A DNA stretch of 21,055 nt from Chara braunii (Eukaryota > Streptophyta > Charophyceae > Charales > Characeae), in assembly GCA_003427395.1 (NCBI GenBank), contig BFEA01000273.1, positions 1,870,819 through 1,891,873 of the forward strand, read 5' to 3'. This document shows, in pieces, positions 9,301 through 17,670 of the stretch. The position numbers were made by a program, and so were the translations under genes. The first letter of the stretch is position 1. Each line of letters begins with the position of its first letter. The notes beneath the pieces were generated by a model. It saw only the letters and a program-made list of their open reading frames with translations. It was not told where the DNA came from and did no database searches.

Positions 9301-9390
9301 GGAGGCGATAAAGGAGATGATCATTAATAGGGAGGCGATAAAGGAGATGATCATTAATAAGGAGGCGATAAAGGAGATAATCATTTTTTA
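9301..9390. repeat. 30-bp tandem repeat, three copies
   Basis: GGAGGCGATAAAGGAGATGATCATTAATA plus one base occurs at 9301-9330 and 9331-9360. A third, diverged copy (GATAATCATTTTTTAATAG end) starts at 9361. Because the unit is a multiple of three, it keeps a minus-strand frame (9212-9775) open and gives it a 10-residue repeat. That frame is otherwise featureless and I do not call it a gene. Confidence 0.95.
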
Positions 9391-11377
9391 ATAGACAACC
9401 TAATGCAGGAAGGATGGTCTTCCAAAAATTATGTTCTTCTTTTCCTTTTTTGCATGTACTTGCATATGTGATTATACGGGTCCAATGAGAACGTATTAAC
9501 CTCAGTAGTGATTCAAAAGGGGCATTGACTCTTACTTCTGTTGGAAAAGAAGAAGTGAAGAGAGTACCAACCAATAAAGGGACGAAGGTCGATGTGAACC
9601 CCTCCTGCAACACTGAGGCTCCAAAAGAGGAGGAAGGCCTTGTGTAGTGAGTCAGCAAAACGAGAATTCGGGCCCAAGCCCAGGGGCTGGCTAAGTCGAC
9701 CACGACAAGCAAATACATGTTAAGAGGATGACGAGGAACCGACGTGTATGTCGAGTGGCGATGAGGAGGACTCAATGGGAAATCAGTGGGCGCCCAGGCG
9801 CCCTAGCTGGTCCCCAATATAAAAGACAAAATTGCAATGTTTAGAAGATTTTGAATAGGAATACCATGGGGAAGGTCCATGACAATTTGGAACAGGGGCG
9901 GAAGTGTCAAAAATAAACACGATGCCTATTCACCAAGCTTAAGACTTTGAGCTAGATGTTGTGCTTTAGCTCTAATTATGATATGGATGAAGAGTTATAA
10001 CTTTACATGTGAAAAGAGCTGGTTACCATAACTTGAGTAAGCCTGATCGAACTTGGATCGGAAAATTGGCAGGAGGCTCTGGGAACTCCCTTTGCACTTT
10101 TTGTCGATTGTTACACAACTGCATCTATATTCACTCTGCATTGTTTCTTCGGTCCCTCATGTACGGCCAACTAGACTTGTTGGTCCTTCGTCATAAGATG
10201 CTGTTGGAGCTCATCAGCTATGTACCATTGCCCATGTTTTTTCTACACACCCAGCTGGGAAAGTGGCATTCATCCTTTAACCCATCCTTTCAAGATTTCA
10301 AGAGGCTACCGAGGCAACGGTCCGGGGTTGCAGCAGTTCTAGACCGTCCTGCCTCTCAAGACGAAGCCCAGGACATAAATATAAGGAAGAAGACCCACTC
10401 TCATATGCGTGCCATCTCGGTCACATAGAACCTGGGATCTCCATGCCAAGAAACCAAAGCTTGAGGTTGGTTCTGGTGAGGGACAAGTCAGCCGAAGCGT
10501 GGATCAAGACTACTTTTGTTAAGGTGAATGGGAACATCCCAAGGGATGGCGCAAGGTGAGGTAAGGTAGAGCCGCACCACCATGGAATTCGTAGTGTTAC
10601 CACCTCTTCGCCGGGGCGCTAGCACCGCACCGGAGACTAATTGCAGTTTCTTTCCTCACCCCACCTTACTAATAAGAAAAACTAGGCCACTCTCCTACAT
10701 TTTGGTGGGAAGCTGGATCCAATCAAGGCGTCGAAATGTGAACCAGATGGGCAATGAAGGTGAAAGCACTGCTTGTCGAGAGACAGAGGGGACCCTGGGA
10801 GGTGCAAATAGATTGCCTTCTCATCCAAAGGATTGACCCACAGGTGGGGCACCCTCCCCAACAGCAATAGCAGCCGCGTAAGGTAGGAAGATGTGGGAGC
10901 TAGTGAGTGGAATAAGGAGAACTGATCACCTCACCCTTGTAGGCCATCAACACAGACACCCTTTACCTTGCCAAAGCCAAAGGCCGAGGCACCCACATTG
11001 TTCATAGGACACTACAACGCGATGTCCTAAGGGGGGGAAAGGTGCGCCGCAAGCAGAGGAAGTTGGACACGTAAACAAGAGAACGGACAGTGGTAGCAGC
11101 AAATAGGTAATAGGAGTTGGGAGAGGGTCAATGCCAAGTATGTATCAGAAGTCAAGAGAATAATGGGCTATAACGGCGGACTAATTGCAGGATAAGAACA
11201 AAACAAGCATAATAAACCGTCTTGCAAGTAATAAAAGGATGGGATGGTCGTGGCAAGAGCATGGTCAGTAGGGAAAAAAAAGGCTCACTTACCCCTGATA
11301 ACAAGCCGTAAAACAACCGCAAACTAACAAGTAAACTCGTCCCCTCGATCATGCACAATGCAGATACCTTGGTTCTT
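9391..11377. other. No recognisable gene; possibly decayed retroelement interior
   Basis: Several open frames of 60-140 codons occur (the longest on the plus strand at 10,009-10,428), none with a recognised motif. A small perfect palindrome, GGGCGCC-CA-GGCGCCC, lies at 9788-9803. If the polypurine tract and LTR-like segment at 11,378-11,597 are real, this stretch would be the interior of that element, too old to read. Confidence 0.35.
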
Positions 11378-11597
11378 GAGGGGAGGGAATGTGTTAGAAC
11401 CCTTGGTTCTTGAGCCAAGGGATCATGCTTGAGAACATAGAAAACTCGGGTCTGTGCTTGGTGGGAACAATGTACTGGCTAACTGAGGCAAGGGAGGTCT
11501 CCATAAAGAGTGAGAATAGGTAGCAGCAACACCTCCCATGACGGTCCAAGTAAGGGGCGGAAAAATTGTCAATCTAGAACGGTTTTGGGGTGTGACA
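11378..11597 (+). mobile_element. Candidate polypurine tract plus LTR
   Basis: GAGGGGAGGGAA (11,378-11,389) is a purine run of the kind that primes plus-strand synthesis in LTR elements. Two bases later TGTTAGAACCC starts (11,392), a common plant LTR beginning. About 206 bp on, GGTTTTGGGGTGTGACA ends at 11,597, a common plant LTR ending; the termini are TGT...ACA. The 13-mer CTTGGTTCTTGAG occurs both before the tract and just inside the LTR, and CCCTTGG/CCAAGGG forms a small hairpin at the LTR start. No matching 5' LTR is visible and the orphan LTR at 3186-3407 does not resemble it. The assignment depends on terminal motifs only. Confidence 0.35.
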
Positions 11598-11639
11598 GGT
11601 TCCACCAAGATGAGTGTTCCGAGGAGAAGTGAGTAAACC

Positions 11640-11833
11640 GGGAGAATCCCAGTCTGCGAATAATGGACCAACTAGAGACTGGAGCACGGGTGGTGAGAAA
11701 AGGGGCACAGGTAGAGCTTAGGGTGCACTAGGACGCGGGAGAATGGTAGTCTGCAAATAATGGACCAACTAGAGACTGGAGCATGGGTGGTGAGAAAAGG
11801 GGCACAGGTAGAGCTTAGGATGCACTAGGACGC
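11640..11833. repeat. Tandem duplication, period 97 bp, two copies
   Basis: The unit GGGAGAAT...AGTCTGCRAATAATGGACC...AGGTAGAGCTTAGGRTGCACTAGGACGC is present at 11,640-11,736 and 11,737-11,833 with only a few substitutions. It is the best preserved of the longer duplications in the window, which suggests a fairly recent event. Confidence 0.95.
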
Positions 11834-12982
11834 TCTGGGAAGTGTCAGGGTCATAAAGCTGGCAACTTCGGACGACTGTTCAACCAAAGTGCTAGGCGAT
11901 AAAAAGTGTAGTAAGGAAGGGGGTAGTTAAAGTAATAATTATAATAATATAAAAGGGTGTGGTTGGGAAATACCGGAATATCCTAGGCCGCAAAAATGGT
12001 GACTTGAAAAGGGGAGTCACAAGAACGTGAACTTGCACCATCCTAAAAACGGGAGGCATCACAAAAAAATAAATAAGGTCGGAGGGAGTGATATAGGGAA
12101 GGCGAGAAAAAAAAAGGAGCAAGTATGGGATGCCTACCTGAGGTGCTGTGAGAAATGAAGGACTAGGTGTAGTGAGCGTGGAAATTGAAGTCCTACGGAG
12201 GTCTGAGATTTAATGGACAGGTAGGGACAAGGAGTTAAGGCACTTGAGGGTGAGAAAGGGCAAGTAGAGACAAAAAGGAGCCATTAGCGAGTGGTGACAT
12301 ACTTAGGGGCTAGAGCTCATATCGACGGAGTCGTTTGGCACCTCATCATCTTGGGGTACTTACACAGTAGTGTGTAGGCGCGAAGCTGGATATATGCTGG
12401 GAACTCCGCTGAGCATCCGACCAAATGACAAATGTGTCGGTGCGGACAATCAGCAGGGAAGGAAGGTGTGTGAAAGGGATTAGGTGCAATGAAGTTATAA
12501 ATTAATCCCTATGACAATCCGGGCTGCAATGACCATGCAAGGATGAGAGAGAATGAGAGATGCAGGAGCGATAGGAGTGAGATAAGGACAAGTCGTCACG
12601 TCATGGCCAACTTGAGTCGTTGTTGTTGACGGCCAGATGCATTACAAGCCAAAATAGCGGCTTAATGCATCCGAGGTGAAAACAACCATAAAGGAAATTA
12701 AAAGGGGAGGGCTTGAGGAGAAAAGGAGAATGGGAAGACGGTGAAAGGTCCCTCGGAAAGGTCCTGGGAGGTCCCTTAGAAGCTAAATCCAAAGGCCAAT
12801 ATTGTCCATTGCATGTAGGGACAGCATGAGGAGGAAATTTCGGACTGCCTAGGATTGTAAATCTAGGGCTTAATGAACCCGTGACCTGTGTCTTAACAGT
12901 CGCCTGTTGCCTGTGGTAGGTTACTGTGGTCGTCAGGTCTCGATCCGTAGGTCTGTCGAGTAGGGGTCATAGCTGTATAGAA
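11834..12982. other. No recognisable gene; plus strand purine-rich
   Basis: The plus strand is markedly purine-rich, with many GGGA and GAGA words, and only short open frames. No hairpin, splice pairing or transposon terminus stands out. Confidence 0.35.
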
Positions 12983-13044
12983 GTCGTAGCTGCTACAGTC
13001 CTGAAAGGTCAAGGTCGTAGCTGCTACATTCCCGAAAAGCCAAG
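12983..13044. repeat. 31-bp tandem duplication
   Basis: GTCGTAGCTGCTACAGTCCTGAAAGGTCAAG (12,983-13,013) is followed directly by a copy (13,014-13,044) with four substitutions. The core GTAGCTGCTAC is itself palindromic. Confidence 0.9.
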
Positions 13045-13705
13045 TCTACAGAGGTCCGGACGTGGCCTTTCGAGAATTGTTAAAGAGAGGCCAGAGGCCA
13101 GTGGGCAAGTGGGCAGTCCAACCTCACCTAGTCAGCGGTACCCAGTCCCCGTTGCTCTTTGTCCAGTCAGCAAGTACCATGTGGGACTGTGTGCACCCTG
13201 GGCCCGGTGGAAAGGAGCAGACCAGTGACCAACCAAAGGATAAATCAAGAGGCAGCGTCCAGCCATTCATTCATTCAGCCTGTGAGCCGTGCTGAAGCAC
13301 TGCCTGAGCGACTTGTGCAAGGAGGTCTGCAGGTGCTCGAGGGAGAAGTGGGCTTTGAAGGAGACGAAGTGGCCATAGCCGCTGGTTAGTAGCTGGGAGT
13401 AGAAAGCAGCCATAGTTGCTGTAGGTTAGAGATAGGCAATAACATGTATGCGTTTGAGTGTTCAGTGAAGTGTGTGCGTGTGTGGGACATCCAGGGAGAT
13501 CCAGAGTAGCGTGTGTGTGAACAGCTCTGAGGATATAGTGTTGCAAGGGTGTTGTGAGGGCGCACAGGCGCCATAGCCATTCGAAGCAAGTTTGAATCTG
13601 AACTGTGTTTTTGACGTCGATATCTCTGAGTTTTGTGTAGGTGCCCGGTGCCGATGTGATTGCCATCTGTTTCCATGCATGCTGAGTATGGAAGAAGACG
13701 AGTCT
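13045..13705. other. No recognisable gene
   Basis: Three overlapping plus-strand frames (12,926-13,389) are open together, which argues against any one being coding. TG-rich simple sequence lies around 13,460-13,520. No splice or RNA signals are convincing. Confidence 0.35.
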
Positions 13706-13755
13706 GGTTAACCGGGCAGTTCTGTTTGTGACGATATATATATATATATCGTCAC

Positions 13756-13809
<54 letters not shown>

Positions 13810-13833
13810 TCAAATAGAACTGCCCGGTAAACC
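13706..13833. mobile_element. TA-cored hairpin element with terminal inverted repeats
   Basis: The left arm, GGTTAACCGGGCAGTTCTGT at 13,706 and onward, matches the reverse complement of the right arm (GGTTTACCGGGCAGTTCTAT, ending at 13,833). Pairing continues through GACGATATATA. The core is a (TA)n tract interrupted by a perfect palindrome, GTGACGAT...ATCGTCAC (about 13,728-13,755). Flanks are TTAA on the left and TAAA on the right if the termini are CCGGGCAG, so a TTAA or TA target duplication is possible but not exact. This has MITE architecture, about 128 bp. No superfamily is assigned. Confidence 0.7.
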
Positions 13834-13883
13834 ATAGGCATAGAGGGAGAAGAGGACAACAAACGAGGGGCTGTGACAAACTG

Positions 13884-13918
<35 letters not shown>
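13884..13918. repeat. (TA)n-(GA)n compound microsatellite
   Basis: About ten TA units run straight into about eight AG units. Simple repeat only. Confidence 0.95.
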
Positions 13919-14243
13919 TATAGGAGGGCAGATCTAGGACATAAGACAAATCAAAGTGAAATGGACAGCCTAGAGCAACTAAATTATTGGTAGGGACTTA
14001 GGGGCTAGAAAATGGGGTTGGAATGATAAGGGGACGTGATGAATGTGATCCAAGATACCTCAGACTACTAGATATCTCAAATCTAGGGTCCGGGAGAGTA
14101 GGTGAAAAATCAAATGTTCATAATAAGTCGAGTACTGTGAGTAGAGGAGACGAGAGAGGAGCGAAAAAGGGAGAGATCTGGGGTCAAGAGAGACAAAATA
14201 AGAAGTAGAAGCGGTAGGTGAGTTGTCGGTCATGTAGGGATTG

Positions 14244-15174
14244 CTAAATTGAGAATGGCAGCTCCCGTGACATGCGAGTCTTTTTTTTGTGCACTGAAGC
14301 TGGTTGAGACCAGTTACCAGCCCTGTCTCTGCCGCGGATTGTGGGAGAATAGTCCCGAATGGAAAATATGGCCTAAATCTGGCCCCTTGACCATTGGGAT
14401 CAAGTGAGGATCCTACCTCAAAAAGAAAACTCTTTTGAGGCAGTCGTAGTGCGAAGTACCTTCCACAAACCAGGCTACATGAACCTGGCCTTGGGAGAGA
14501 CTAGTTCTGCACCCAGTATGGCGAAGAGGCTAACTTGCCACTTGGAGCTTACCTCGAACATCCTATAACTGGCTTTTGGGCATCTAGAGGCAGCTCCAAG
14601 CCAACCTCCAGCCTATAAAGGCGATGGAAGCTGGGCGGGCAAGCACTTTTACCTCTTACATGCATATGTCGGCCCTCATGCTGCCCATTGAGCACTAGAC
14701 TTGATTTGAAGTGCAGGGGGGGAAGCATCATACTTGGGGGAGAGGAAGAGGGCCTTTTGGTTGTGGGAGCATAGTGGGAGGCATGGAGAAGTAGTGAGGT
14801 GGTGGGGAGGCTTCACCTTACCTTGGACAACATAGGAGAAGGGACAAGGCTGTTGGAGAGCTCCACAACCCTCCTCGAGGGCTGAGCTCCATCTCTAGGC
14901 CTAGATGGAAGTTCTCCATGGCCTGGAGGTCCCAAGCAGTGAACTTGGGGTATCTGAAGCATGGGAGAGGACAAAGGAGGTAGTTTGAGGAAAGGGAGGC
15001 TGTGTGAAGGATCGGAGGTCTGCTAACTACCTCAAACATAAACCACAAATAGTCCCGTGCAGCCCATTTACATCCAGTTGATGACCACTGGGCCTTTCCC
15101 AGTCCTGGGAAGTAAGCTAGGTGCAACTTCGGCCGGGGTGTAAATCGAAAACACACCTTGGCCATCTACATAAA
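14244..15174 (-). CDS. Candidate multi-exon gene fragment, product unknown
   Basis: Minus-strand exons are proposed at 15,174-15,072, 14,953-14,822, 14,732-14,553 and a terminal 14,328-14,244. Acceptors are CTCCCACTGTTTCAG, CCCATGCTTCAG, CCTCTCCCCCAAG and CCGCGGCAG; donors are GTAAAT, GTAAGG and GTAAGC. All junctions are phase 2 and one frame stays open through the joins, ending at TAG 14,244-14,246. Exon 1 encodes VDGQGVFSIYTPAEVAP and later GKGPVVINW; exon 2 contains FTAWDLQAMENF; exon 3 contains SSLVLNGQHEGRHMHVRG. I recognise no family. An alternative donor (GTAGTT) for exon 1 and an internal donor (GTAAAA) in exon 3 exist. The terminal exon is the least secure. Upstream exons would lie to the right, where the duplicated segment and retrotransposon sit, so the gene may be interrupted or the element intronic. 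Confidence 0.4.
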
Positions 15175-15197
15175 CTGAAACAGTGGGAGAGACCACC

Positions 15198-15491
15198 GTT
15201 TGGATTTCAAATGGGTGATTCTTGAAATCGGCGCATTTCTCACATCATGATAGTAAGTGTGGTTTCCATCCCGCCCAACATTCCAGCAACCCAACCATCA
15301 TGGCATGACTGCAGCCAACCGCCCACCTGCCATCAAGCACAATAACCAATGAACACTGTGTGTGTGTGTGCGCCCCTGTGCGAGTGAGTGAGGGAGAGAG
15401 AGAGAGAACGCCTTTCCTTTTTTTTAATTTCATGTGCCTCCTGTTTGTGGTCATATATGTGCAAGGAAAATTAGCAGTAGCGAGATGACAA
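15198..15491. repeat. Long direct repeat, copy 1 (294 bp)
   Basis: Runs from GTTTGGATTTCAAATGGGTG to GCAGTAGCGAGATGACAA and matches copy 2 at 15,754-16,043 at high identity. Differences are concentrated in internal (TG)n and (GA)n tracts and a few substitutions. Period 556 bp. The left edge lies 24 bp from the acceptor of the first exon candidate (15,174). Termini lack clean TG...CA ends and no primer-binding site follows, so LTR status is not supported. Confidence 0.95.
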
Positions 15492-15753
15492 TATCTAGAA
15501 TACACAATCACATTGAAAGCCAGAAAGTATCACAGTGTCCGGAAAGCAGCGTTGCACCAATATGACACCAATGGAGAATTGTAACACTGAAAACCAACGT
15601 CGATGAGAGCTTGCTCTCGCCACCACCAACACAAGAGTCCAGGACCTTCTCCCTACTTGGCGCTTGGCGCCCAGCCTACTTCCTACACAACTACAATCTG
15701 CCTACTAATTGACAATGCAACTGTTGACGGCAGCCCACGAAGTACTTGAAGAT
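15492..15753. other. Spacer between the two long direct repeats
   Basis: Single-copy spacer of 262 bp. On the minus strand a frame of about 60 codons is open across 15,490-15,680 with no recognised domain. GGCGCTTGGCGCC at about 15,659-15,671 is a short inverted repeat, as is GAGAGCTTGCTCTC at about 15,605-15,618. Confidence 0.5.
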
Positions 15754-16043
15754 GTTTGGATTTCAAATGGGTGATTCTTGGAATCGGCGCATTTCTGACA
15801 TCATGATAGTAAGTGTGGTTTCCATCCCGCCCAACATTCCAGCAACCCAACCATCATGGCACGACTGCAGCCAACCGCCCACCTGCCATCAAGCACAATA
15901 ACCATTGAACACTGTGTGTGTGTGCGCCCGTGTGCGAGTGAGTGAGAGAGAGAGAGAGAACGCCTTTCCTTTTTCTTAATTTCATGTGCCTCCTGTTTGT
16001 GGTCATATATGTGCAAGGAAAATTAGCAGTAGCGAGATGACAA
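15754..16043. repeat. Long direct repeat, copy 2 (290 bp)
   Basis: Second copy of the 15,198-15,491 repeat. Similarity stops sharply after GAGATGACAA at 16,043. Copy 1 continues there into TATCTAG, whereas copy 2 continues into sequence of the Ty3/gypsy 3' region. The junction is therefore a rearrangement breakpoint or the edge of the retroelement fragment. Confidence 0.95.
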
Positions 16044-16154
16044 GGAATCGGGGTCGAGGGGAGGGCGGACTGAGTTCAAGGGTGTGTGTAGAACGGGGTT
16101 GCAAGGTTGTAGCAAGGTTTATACATGGGTTTAGGGTTGTAGTTACGTGGGTGT

Positions 16155-16650
16155 CTAGGACATAGGAGTAGCACGATCATAGGCGCGGACAAGTTTCATG
16201 GCATTCTTGAGATTCGAGAGAGGTTCCCATGTAGATTCTTCGTCGGGGTATCCGGTCCATTTGACTTTGTATTCAGTGATTGGTTCCGGGTGGTCAGATA
16301 CCTGAGTAGTTCGTCGACCTATGATTGCGTCAACAACGAATTCAGGGCTTGTGGGTAACATGATAGGTGGAGGTCTAGGATATGGGCGGTCAGCGAATTG
16401 GGGTGGGGATTCATTATATTCTTTCAAGTATTCGACGTGGAAGACCGGGTGGATGCGACTCATGTCGGGGGGGAGTTGGAGTTTGTAGTTGACGACGGAG
16501 ATTTTTTCAATGATGGGGAAGGGTCCGAGCCATTTGTTCGAGAGTTTCTTTGACAATCCATGTTCGGGTTCAAAGCGTTTGGCGGAGAGCTAGGCTTTGT
16601 CCCCTACTTTGAATTGCATGAGGATTCGATTCATTGTTCCTACCCATTCA
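16155..16650 (-). pseudogene. Integrase C-terminus with GPY/F module and chromodomain
   Basis: This is the C-terminal part of Pol. After a +1 frame change near 16,650 the frame reads through a stop (TAG 16,590-16,592, where the family has tryptophan in KVGDKAWL-type motifs) into the GPF motif (KWLGPFPIIEKI). Next come HPVFHVEYLK and a chromodomain of about 55 residues ending near the TAG at 16,155. The chromodomain carries EYKVKWTGYPDEESTWEP with both core tryptophans. In this family it directs the integration complex to marked chromatin, often H3K9-methylated. The part after 16,590 is fully open and well conserved. Confidence 0.92.
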
Positions 16651-17670
16651 TTAGGGAAGGGAAGGGTGTGGAGGGGTTGAGTTGCGATGAAGTAGGAAAT
16701 CAGAGGGCAGGTGCGGATGGTAGCCAAGGTCAAGGTAGAATGGCGACATGCCAGTGGAAGGACAGGTGATCTCGGCGGCGGTGAGCAACTGATCTCAGTC
16801 GTGTTGATGTGGATGACAGTACTTGCGTAGGATTCTTTGGAGAGTATCGTTCATCTTCTCGGTTTGTCCATCGGTCTGTGGGTGGAATGCAGTGTTATAC
16901 TTGAGTGTAGTTCCGTAGGCGTTGAAGAGTTTTCTCCATAACTGTGAGAGGAAACGGGGATTGCGGTCGCTGATGATATTCTCGGGGAGGCCGTGGTGGC
17001 GTGCAACATGGTCAAAGAAGAGTAAGGCGGTGTCTTTGGCGGTGTGGGAGGTGGTGCAAGGAATGAAGTGGGCGCGTTTGGTCAGGTAGCAGACAAAGAC
17101 GTAGATGCAATCGTGCCCGTGGTCGGTCGTAGGGAGACCGCACACGAAGTCCATGGAAATGGACTGCCACCGGTGAGTGGGGATGGGCAATGATTGGAGC
17201 TTGTCAGGTTTGGCCCGGTTCGAGGGATTGACAGCCTGACACGTGGGACATGAGCGAATGTATGTTTTGATGTCGGCGAGTAGAGAAGGCCAATAAAAGT
17301 AGTGGGAGATGGTGTCGAAGGTTTTCTGGAAACCGAGGTGACCTGCGGTCTTGGCGTCATGGTGCTCTACCAAGAGCTGGATACGGAGACTACGTGTGTC
17401 AGGGATGCAAAGTCGGCGAGTGCCTTTGGTGTCGATGTAGAGGAGGTTGTCGTGGAGGGAGTAGTCAGGGACCGAGTCGAGGTTGCGAAGTTTGTTGTAG
17501 ATAGAGGCGAAGTCTAAGCAAGAGAGGTAGCCTTGGGTGTAACGGCGATGGAGTGATGGGAGGGGTTGAATATGAGTCATGGCGGCGTAGACCTTCTCGG
17601 GAGGCTTGTGGTCGGGGTGGCAAGAGAGGGTGTTGGCGACGCGGTTGCTTTTGCCGGGGTGTGGCAAATG
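16651..17670 (-). pseudogene. Integrase (zinc-binding and catalytic core)
   Basis: The minus-strand frame from 17,703 gives the RNase H C-terminal linker (GKSNRVANTLSCHPD). An HHCC zinc-binding motif follows (His114 or 115, His122, Cys152 and Cys155 of this frame). The catalytic core has Asp185 (SMDFVCG), Asp246 (ISDRNPRF) and Glu282 (HPQTDGQTEKMN). Exactly 35 residues separate the last two, the classic D,D(35)E. The enzyme inserts the cDNA into chromatin. A TGA at 16,795-16,797 sits where the family has tryptophan (HxxWDQ). Just after it the segment normally reading AYN(N/D) is missing, so a deletion of about 20 bp is likely. The frame then closes at TAA 16,651-16,653. The residues are intact but the copy is dead. 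Confidence 0.95.

Noticed and set aside
9301-9390. Possible CRISPR-like array
   Set aside because: The repeats are directly adjacent with no spacers, there are only three copies, and the context is eukaryotic.
9212-9775. 187-codon minus-strand open frame with a 10-residue repeat
   Set aside because: The repeat comes from the 30-bp DNA tandem array, and the rest has no domain or natural composition.
9969-9990. Possible degraded reverse-complement tRNA-iMet primer-binding site (GCTCTAATTATGATATGG)
   Set aside because: It matches the GCTCTGATACCA pattern only with several mismatches, and no LTR edge is adjacent.
10009-10428. 139-codon plus-strand open frame
   Set aside because: It begins at a GTG rather than ATG, has no recognisable motif and has no splice context.
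13271-13949. Minus-strand open frames with Tyr-Ile dipeptide runs
   Set aside because: They are translations of the (TA)n tracts and cross the hairpin element.
16120-16135. Telomere-like GGGTTTAGGG
   Set aside because: A single occurrence with no array; expected by chance.
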